Of a stretch of DNA of 64,000 nt, positions 56,256 to 64,000 are shown piece after piece (the first letter of the stretch is position 1; every line of letters begins with the position of its first letter). A program made the position numbers and the translations under genes. The notes under the pieces are model-generated. The model was not told where the DNA came from and did not search any database. It saw only the letters and a list, made by a program, of their open reading frames with translations. Source of the DNA: Isoetes taiwanensis (Eukaryota > Streptophyta > Lycopodiopsida > Isoetales > Isoetaceae); assembly GCA_021234155.1 (NCBI GenBank), contig JAJEKV010000471.1, positions 1 through 64,000 on the forward strand, read 5' to 3'.

Positions 56256-58340
56256 TTTTATCAAAAGCAGTTCCTTTTTCCATCTTTTCTTTGCATTGTT
56301 CCCAGCATTTTAGGTTTTGTTGTTCTGATGTTTTGTGCGTCTCTCTCCCATCTTTTCCGTTGTTTTATTTGTTCACTTTATGCACTTTGTTGCTTGATTC
56401 TTTACTTGCCCTTCCTGCCTCATTGTTTGTTTCATTATTCTACTAATTTTATTGTCTCATTACTCCATTATTACTTATGCACTCTAATATTCGGCGCTCC
56501 TCACTTGCTCCTCTTTCTTCTCGTTCTTCCACTTTCTCCATGTTCTCCATCATATCCTTATCTATACTTTGCTTCATTTTGCATTGCCCTGGTAGTTTCG
56601 TTTCCCTCCTTTTCTTCATTTCATATTCGCCTTCTTATCTCATCTGTGCATTTTGTTTTGCTTGTTGCATTGACCCTTATAGACTCATTTTTCCCTTGAT
56701 TTTTTACTTTTGATGTTTGTTTGGTTTGTTCAAATCGCCATGTTGACTCGTGGTTGCTCTACCATTGTCCGTCAATCTTGTTTTATATGCTTCATCCTTT
56801 GTACGTCTATTTTTGTGTCTTTTTAGTTGTGCAACTCCCTGCTTTTTGTTTTTTGGTTTTTGGCCTTTTGTCTATTAGCTTGACCTCTTTTCCTTTTACA
56901 TCCATTCAAGTTTCCTTATACCATATTGTTCGAATTTTCATCCCATTTCTCATTGTTGCTACTCAATTTTGGTCCTTCTTATACTTGGTTCCTTTTTTGG
57001 ACACGTTCCCCTGTTCCACGAGTTTCTATTCACTGAGCATATGTCCAATCTGCTTTTTGTTGTTCTATATGTTCTAACAGTTCTACTTAGGTATTGTAAT
57101 TTGCCATTTAGTCCATTGTCTTCCTTCCTCTCCTTTGCCGCGGTCGTTTGTTTCATCATCTCTTTTTCATCTGTTGCTGAGTATTATTTCCATCTCTTAT
57201 TTTGTCACTCATTTTTTATTCCAATTTTTTAATTTTTATTTTGTTTCTCTTGTCAGATTCTCTTTGCGATCATTCTCCATGTCACCCCTCTTATCTGATT
57301 CTTTTTCTATCGCATGCGATTTTCTCTTTCCATCCGACCCATCTGTCCCATGGTTGTTTTGTCTGTTCTAAAAGTCCCGCTTGCGTCTTTGATTGTCTCC
57401 AGTTTTGACTCATTCCACTTGCTCCATCTGTCCCATCAGTCTTACCTGTGCATTCTGGGTTTCCTTTATCCCAGCGATCTTGGAGACTTATTTCTGCCTT
57501 TCTAGCTTCTTCTTTTTTTCTCGTTGCTGAATAATTTTTGAGATTTGTTCCTCTTCTATCGGCCGTCATATGTGCTATCATAGGACCCATCCTAGGAGTG
57601 TATCTTAGGTTTTCATGCACGTGCTAAAATTAAAATCGAAGATTAGATGTATGGCTCAACTTTGTCCATTTTGCAGATCGGCGTTGTGGAGCAAGGGACC
57701 TGGTTCTTCCAAACTACTTGCTCTAGCTGTATACTGATGATCTTTTCAACGTGACATGTGACATGCAACATGACGCGTCTGATTATTATAGATATCTTTT
57801 GGTATAGACGGCATATCACCAGGTGGCAGGACGTTTTGGATGACCGGAAACAAATTCAAACTTTGCTAGATAAGTACACCATGTGAAGTATATGTTCTTG
57901 GTACCATTTAAAATCTATTTTCTATAAACACTTCCAGAGATCATGTTAACAGATAGTGTTTTGCTACAGAACAGGGCATATGTCCTTACCAATGCTCTAT
58001 GATGTGCTCCATCTAATTAGAACTATAAGCTGCTCATGATTTTGTGGGTCGAAATCATGATGCTATTGTGGTCTCATCAAGCAACGTCCATTTTTTGCAA
58101 TCTTCTCCTGCAGTTTAGAGAGATAATGTCAGAAGAAACTATTTGCCAACTAGATTAGCAATTTCGAATTTCTCCATGTGAATAAATAATGCAAATGGGC
58201 TTCTTTAACAAATTTGGTATCTTTGTTAGTGGACTATAACAGACTACGTAACGAGATTTGTGTAGGGTGGTCCATCATAAATTTTAGTGCAGCTCTTCAT
58301 TTGCTTTCAGACAGTTATCAACTTCCAAAAGTGAGCTAGG
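56256..58340. other. T-rich region of copy 2, no gene
   Basis: Counterpart of 33830-35920; open frames are compositional. The T-runs seen in copy 1 near 34870 and 35090 are shorter here. Confidence 0.45.
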
Positions 58341-58348
58341 CAACCAGA

Positions 58349-58450
58349 AGGATTCACTTGGGTGAATCCCAAGGATTCACTTGGATAAATTCTCCAAGCC
58401 ATGAGGATTCACTTGGGTGAATCCTGAGATTTGCTTTGGTGAATCCTCCA
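58349..58450. repeat. Array of GGATTCAC/GTGAATCC hairpins, copy 2
   Basis: Counterpart of 35932-36038. The first unit here is a perfect GGATTCAC-TTGG-GTGAATCC hairpin where copy 1 has one mismatch. Confidence 0.7.
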
Positions 58451-58845
58451 AGCCAATCAGCTCAAAAATCCCTGTAGCAGGCTATAATCCATAATTTGAG
58501 TATGGAGCAGGCCTATAAACTATGGTCCATCTCAAGGATGACTCGCTCAAGCAAATTAATCAAATTTTCCTTGGTTACTCTAGTCACTTTTGGGAGCCAA
58601 TAAAGTGGGCGAGATTTTACCTCTTCTGGCAAAGGATATGGAGAAGTAGTCTGTGGTCATTGGATACAATTACTTTGAATGATGGAAGCATAATATGATC
58701 TTTAATATGCATGCTATATGTTCGTTTCAGAGTCTATTTAGCAGCCCACTAATGCAACACATGTAAAAATATTCTTATTTTTTATTGATAGCGAAATATA
58801 TTTATTGTGGTCTTTAACTCCTCCTGCCTCTAATACTGTGGCAAT

Positions 58846-59623
58846 AGGCGAAGGAAAAGAAAGGTCAACAATGCAAGAAGAAATCAGGAGTCTAAAGTGT
58901 TTGAAGTAAGCAAAATTTCCTTTGCATGTCATATTTGAGTTTGAATGAATTCACATAAATATTCTTCCCAGAGCATTACTTATACCCTTGTAACTACAAT
59001 TATAATATGCCCATGCAACAATATCAAAGTTCTTGAATAGTTATATTGATTTTTAAAATTTGATATGAAATTGTTAGAGCACATTACTAAATGATTATGC
59101 TCTTTTTTAAGTGACATCTAAAATGCTTATGCAGGCTTAAGCTTATGTGTCTCGATTCAAAACCCAGTGTCAGGCGCTATATTTCATCCAAGAGCTTGAG
59201 CTCAAACATAATATTATATCGAATTCGAGATGAAAGCATATGCGCATGGGCAGGCACCCATGCATATAGGCAGAGAGCCCAAAGCTTATATGCGTATAGG
59301 CAACCTCGAGCCCATATGTATGGGCATCAAGATTTCTTAGGGTTTTTTTTTTCCTGGTCTTGATGACATGTTCTGTTTTTCAAGTGTGGGAATTACAGGA
59401 ACAAATTTTTAACATCGGGTCGATGGGTTAATAAAAACAAGGAGTGGAGCCAAAGATGGTGGCAAGGGTAAACGGAAATGGAGATCCCAGTAGGCAAAAA
59501 GACATAGAAATTCAACAATAGAGGGAGATTGAAGGCCTGAAGAAGAAAGAGAAAATTTGTGAGACGTTGCAGAAGGTTGTGGATGGGCAGTATGCCCTGG
59601 AAGAAATTGTAGGGGAGCAGTAA
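58846..59623 (+). pseudogene. Possible coiled-coil protein exons, copy 2
   Basis: 58846-58915 reads GEGKERSTMQEEIRSLKCLK before a GTAAGC donor. A second stretch up to 59623 reads VWELQEQIFNI, VARVNGNGDPSRQKDIEIQQ, then a TAG, then REIEGLKKKEKICETLQKV and VDGQYALEEIVGEQ before the stop. This copy keeps a longer frame than copy 1 over the last exon. In-frame TAA TAA and TAG upstream remain. The parent gene is unrecognised; a Glu/Lys/Gln-rich coiled coil is likely. Confidence 0.4.
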
Positions 59624-60163
59624 ATGTTTCTTTTCATTTGCACCATGTCTGTAGTTATTGATTTGTTTTCCTTGCAGTAAAAAAGTTTGTGCTGTTTGTC
59701 GATAAGAACTGATGCTACATCTGAGTTCTAATTTGCGGGATAAAGTGAGAAGCTTGTATCCAAATTTTTCTCTGATCAAAAGATAAGTGAATATGCTTCT
59801 CATTCTCATTCTAACTTCACGAACTGGGTAAATAATCATGCTACGTGTGTGTAAGTCTGTTTAATTTGTGTTTTTTATCTGAAATGCCATTGCAGAAAAA
59901 GAAAGATCTAGTGTCACCTAGTTTTTTGAATTTGTCAAACTTTATAAAGACAAGCACGCTAACCTCTGTCAGAGAAAGAAAAAAAAAGGACTGAAGATTC
60001 TTTGCGCATGGGCTAGATTATTTGCTCCAGAATCCTTCGTTGCAGCCAAGTTGTTTCGTTCCAGAATCCACAAGTTCAGGGTATGATTATCTTGCGCCAT
60101 TTGGAAAGGTAATGGCCAATACCAGTTTTCAATTTATGTGTTCTTTCTAGAAAACATATAAAA

Positions 60164-60612
<449 letters not shown>

Positions 60613-61365
60613 CCCCACTCAACATTATCATTATTTGTTATTAATCTATACAAGAAATTTATCGCTTGTGAACATTTCTCTTTCGGGACCGTGTCACCTT
60701 CAAACCCAAATGTCGACCATGTCTTTGTCATGACATGAACCTAGTGAAAATTTTTCAATGAATGACTCCTTGATGGTAGTGTTAGAATATTTTGAATGTC
60801 GAAGAGAAATATTTATGCTTGAGTTCATGTTAGAATATTACTGAATGTTTAAAATAAATATTTATGCCCCTCAAGCATACTGATCGTAGGCACATAAGGA
60901 ATGTGTACAAAGGATTTTCAGCATAAGGAACGTGTACAAAGGATTTTCAGCATGGATGAAGTTAACCCCTTTAGGGCTACTAAAGAATGTTATGGTTCCT
61001 TCACGAGATTCTACAAAATGGTGAGAAAGAGAAATTTCACATGGGGTGGGTAGTTAGGTGTCTACGTTAATTTACAAAATGATGTGCAAATACAAAAAAC
61101 AATAATTAAATACCACAAAAAAATAAAACAATAGCAATTGTACCTAAAGAACAAGCGCATTATTACATGCTGTAGAAAATTGGCCAAATAGTGGCTATGG
61201 AGGTGGAAATAGCTGAAAAATAAACGGATATGGGATGGTCTATTTCTAAACTATATTCACCTAGCGGCACCATCACAAGCAAGCGGATGAAACGAAAAAA
61301 ATTCTTCATCTCGATAAATGGTATGATTCTTTGAGGTACTCTTTGATGTTGCTTTTCTCTAACTC
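60613..61365. other. Unassigned; counterpart of 39261-40017
   Basis: Same AT-rich sequence and minus-strand exon-like fragment as in copy 1, with small indels. Confidence 0.3.
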
Positions 61366-63705
61366 CATGTCTCAACCCAGAATGTGTAAGCGAGTTTGCT
61401 TGGATTTATTATTTGGATAACAATTCCCTTCCATTTACCTGAGGACCAAATAGGAAAGTCAACAAGTCAAAAACCATATCTAAACATGCTATATCGTGCA
61501 ATACTAAAAACTGTAAACAAAACCATGCAATATTATAGACAATCTCATGAAATGTTCAGAATAATCGATTATCTACAAGCATATTGAATGCATGTTTTTT
61601 ACTAAATGCATATTGAATGCATGTTTTTTTACTAAATTTTCTTTGACACCACCTAGCTCTTCGGCCCTGAAAATAACCTGCTCTCGAATGCAACAGATAG
61701 CACTATTTTGAGGATATGGCTCGTTTGTGAAGTTTGACGAATTTCTATTGCCACAAACCAAATTGGTTAAGCTGCCACAATGATGCAAATGCTATTCGTG
61801 GGCCAGAATAAGAAATAAAAAATAATAATCAGGGGATTAGAATAAAGCGAATCCAACAAAAAGGCGATTGCAAAACAATGCTAAATCATCTATGGTACAA
61901 ATTTCAAAAGGATCCAAGCGCAAAATAATGGAAAAGGATGCTCGAATCAGCGAGAAAATCATATAAAATATTCAAAGAGTTCCATTGGGTATAGTTGTTT
62001 TGGACAATATCCTAATGCTCATTGTTCTTGGATATTCAACAACCTTGAGATCGCGGTCGTTTGAGAACAATATCCTAATGCTCATTATCGATAATGCATT
62101 TAGCAGTCAATTTTTAGGCGGGGGGGTTTTTAATCCTGTCGATGTCACTTCTTTGCTCTCTTTTTGTTTGGGTCCCATAAGCCAATTGGTCTCCGTGGAC
62201 GCTAAAAACCTATTCTATTCTATTCTATTCTATTCTATTCTATTCTATTCTATTCTATTCTATTCTATTCTATTCTATTCTATTCTATTCTATTCTATTC
62301 TATTCTAACTCCATGTCTCGACCCGGAATGTGTAAGTGAGTTTGCTTGGATTTATTATTTGGATAACAATTCGTAATTTTATATGCACCATTAGATAAAA
62401 TCCTTGGCCACAGACCTGGGTTGCCATAGCTTCCACATTCTGTCATGACTTGCTATAACAAGAAACTTAGCTATTGGTGACCATGCTACATCAAATACAT
62501 AATCTGTATGAGAGCTGCATCAAAAAATATATAAAGCATTACAACCGGTTAGTTAGACATACAACAACTTGATTACTGCAATTCAAACATAGTCGTCTGA
62601 TATTTTAATGAGTTCTATGTTTACGTATCAGACTTACATGGATGACATTATCAGACTTACCTCAAAACATGAATGCATTGAAAGGATGAGGTATTAAAAA
62701 ACCTAATTGTTGTATCCCCAGATGTTGTAGCTAACAACTTGCCGTTAGGAGAAAACAACTTCGTTTCACTTCCCCACAATGTTCTTGCGCAAAGTCAAAA
62801 TTTGAATCCATCACGAAGATCCCATATTCTACAACACTTGTCATCACTTCCTAGGTTGCAATATAAAATCTGAATCATCTATATCTACACCTATGGCGTC
62901 CTCAATATGTCCATGCAAAGTCTGTACATCCTTCTCTATTCGAGGATCACGAAGCTTTCTTTGTATAGTCAAATGATGCGGTTGCCGGCAGATGTCCATG
63001 AGGTTGGAAGCTTGAGACTCCATAAACTACATTGCGATGACCACGCAATAGCAAGTACTACTAAAGGTATTTTCAAAAATATAGGAAGTTAACTACTACC
63101 TTCGGACATCTCTTGTTTGCATATCGTAGGTCTTCCTTTGCATTTTACCGTCAAGGTTGCAACCGATATTCCCCTTTCAGCATCCCATATCATGCGGGTT
63201 TCAATGACAATCCATTTACCTGAGGACCAAATAGGAAAGTCAACAAGTCAAAAACCATATCTAAACATGCTATATCGTGCAATACTAAAAACTGTGAACA
63301 AAACCATGCAATATTATAGACAATCTCGCGAAATGATGGGAATGAATGAATCGATTATCGCAAAGCATATTGCAAGCATATTGAATGCTATTCGTGGGCG
63401 AATAAGATATAAAAAAATAATCCGAGGGTTAGAATAAAAGCGATTCAACAAAAGGCGATTGCAAAACAATGCTAAATCATCTATGGTACAAATTTCAAAA
63501 GGATCCAACTGCAAAATAATGGAAAAGGATGCTCGAATCAACAAAAAATCATATAAAATATTCAAGAGTTCCATTGGGTATAGTTGTTTTGGACAATATC
63601 CTAATGCTTATTGTTCTTGGATATTCAACAACTGCAGATGCAGTCGTTTCAGACAATATCCTAATGCTCATTATCTGATAATGCATTTTGTAGGTCAATT
63701 TTTGC
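61366..63705 (-). pseudogene. WD40-repeat protein exons with internal duplication, copy 2
   Basis: Counterpart of 40018-42345 with the same order: duplicated intron-like DNA at 61366-62110 and 63210-63700, the ATTCT array at 62211-62307, and WD40 exon pieces between about 62390 and 63200 on the minus strand. Exon pieces such as that around 62740-62870 carry additional small indels relative to copy 1, so the frame is broken at different places in the two copies. Confidence 0.55.
62211..62307. repeat. (ATTCT)n microsatellite, copy 2
   Basis: About 19 TTCTA units, nearly the same length as in copy 1. Confidence 0.95.
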
Positions 63706-63904
63706 CCCACGTGCTACCGAGGTCATAACCATACACGAAACCCAAACATGGATTATAAAGTTTTTAAAGGATAAATTCCGCTTTCTATAGCACAAAAAAA
63801 AAACCTCATTTTGTGCTTTTCCTCTAAAACTGAACTGAAAAATGGAGTTTGGAGCAAATTGGATTGTGCCGATTTTGCTCAGGAAACTGCTCCATTGCCA
63901 CTTA

Positions 63905-64000
63905 AAATCGCCATGAGTTTTTCAAACATTTGTAATCGCATGCCCATAACCTGAAATCATCGTAGATTCCATGTGACCACGGTCCTATTTATCAAGGTCT
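63905..64000 (-). pseudogene. PPR gene relic, second copy, cut by window end
   Basis: Minus strand encodes the TVVTWN...SGYGHAITN segment seen at 42545-42639. It is truncated by the window edge; the remainder probably follows outside. Confidence 0.7.

Overview
This looks like nuclear DNA of a land plant. The one gene I recognise with confidence is a multi-exon, chloroplast-targeted Rubisco activase relic on the minus strand (21849-24190). Other plant-type remains are pentatricopeptide-repeat (PPR) fragments, a Ty1/copia integrase fragment, WD40-repeat exons and GT-AG introns. The style of the PPR remnants, the DIRS-like retroelement and the amount of decayed repeat would suit a fern or other seed-free plant, but I cannot fix the species. 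I see no prokaryotic operon, rRNA, tRNA or CRISPR locus.

Layout: 0-10 kb is gene-poor, AT-rich DNA with palindrome clusters (210-366), a broken PPR gene (6030-6790) and a six-unit array of palindromes with about 31-bp period (9426-9595). At 11.06-18.15 kb lies a decayed DIRS-like (tyrosine-recombinase) retrotransposon: reverse transcriptase, RNase H/methylase-like and recombinase remnants between two direct repeats about 7 kb apart. At 18.8-21 kb are a poly(A)-ended retroposon and GAATCT-rich repeats. Rubisco activase follows. From 24.2 to 32.4 kb I see only short repeats and unassigned sequence.

From 32434 to 42639 and again from 54860 to the window end runs a large direct duplication (offset 22426 bp at the left edge, 21361 bp at the right). 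It carries a foldback element, T-rich DNA, coiled-coil-like exons, a TATC microsatellite, WD40 exons with nested duplications, an ATTCT microsatellite and the tail of a PPR relic. Copy 1 alone holds a 1.1-kb poly(A)-ended insertion inside the microsatellite.

Between the copies (42.6-54.9 kb) is an accessory-looking block: PPR relic, copia integrase, two orphan ORFs behind a repeat-plus-TATA region, a minisatellite, a broken transposase-like gene with an HTHDDID motif, and a gene with a ParB-like domain followed by a DNA-methyltransferase-like segment. The last sits in DNA scattered with AAATGGC..GCCATTT palindromes and is the most unusual candidate here.

Nearly every protein-like region is broken by one- or two-base indels. 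The two copies of the big duplication differ preferentially at CAG/CTG sites (CTG versus CG, CCAG versus CGG, in both directions). Some broken frames may therefore be consensus errors at CHG-context sites rather than true pseudogenisation. Genes are called pseudogene where the frame is broken as given, with that reservation.
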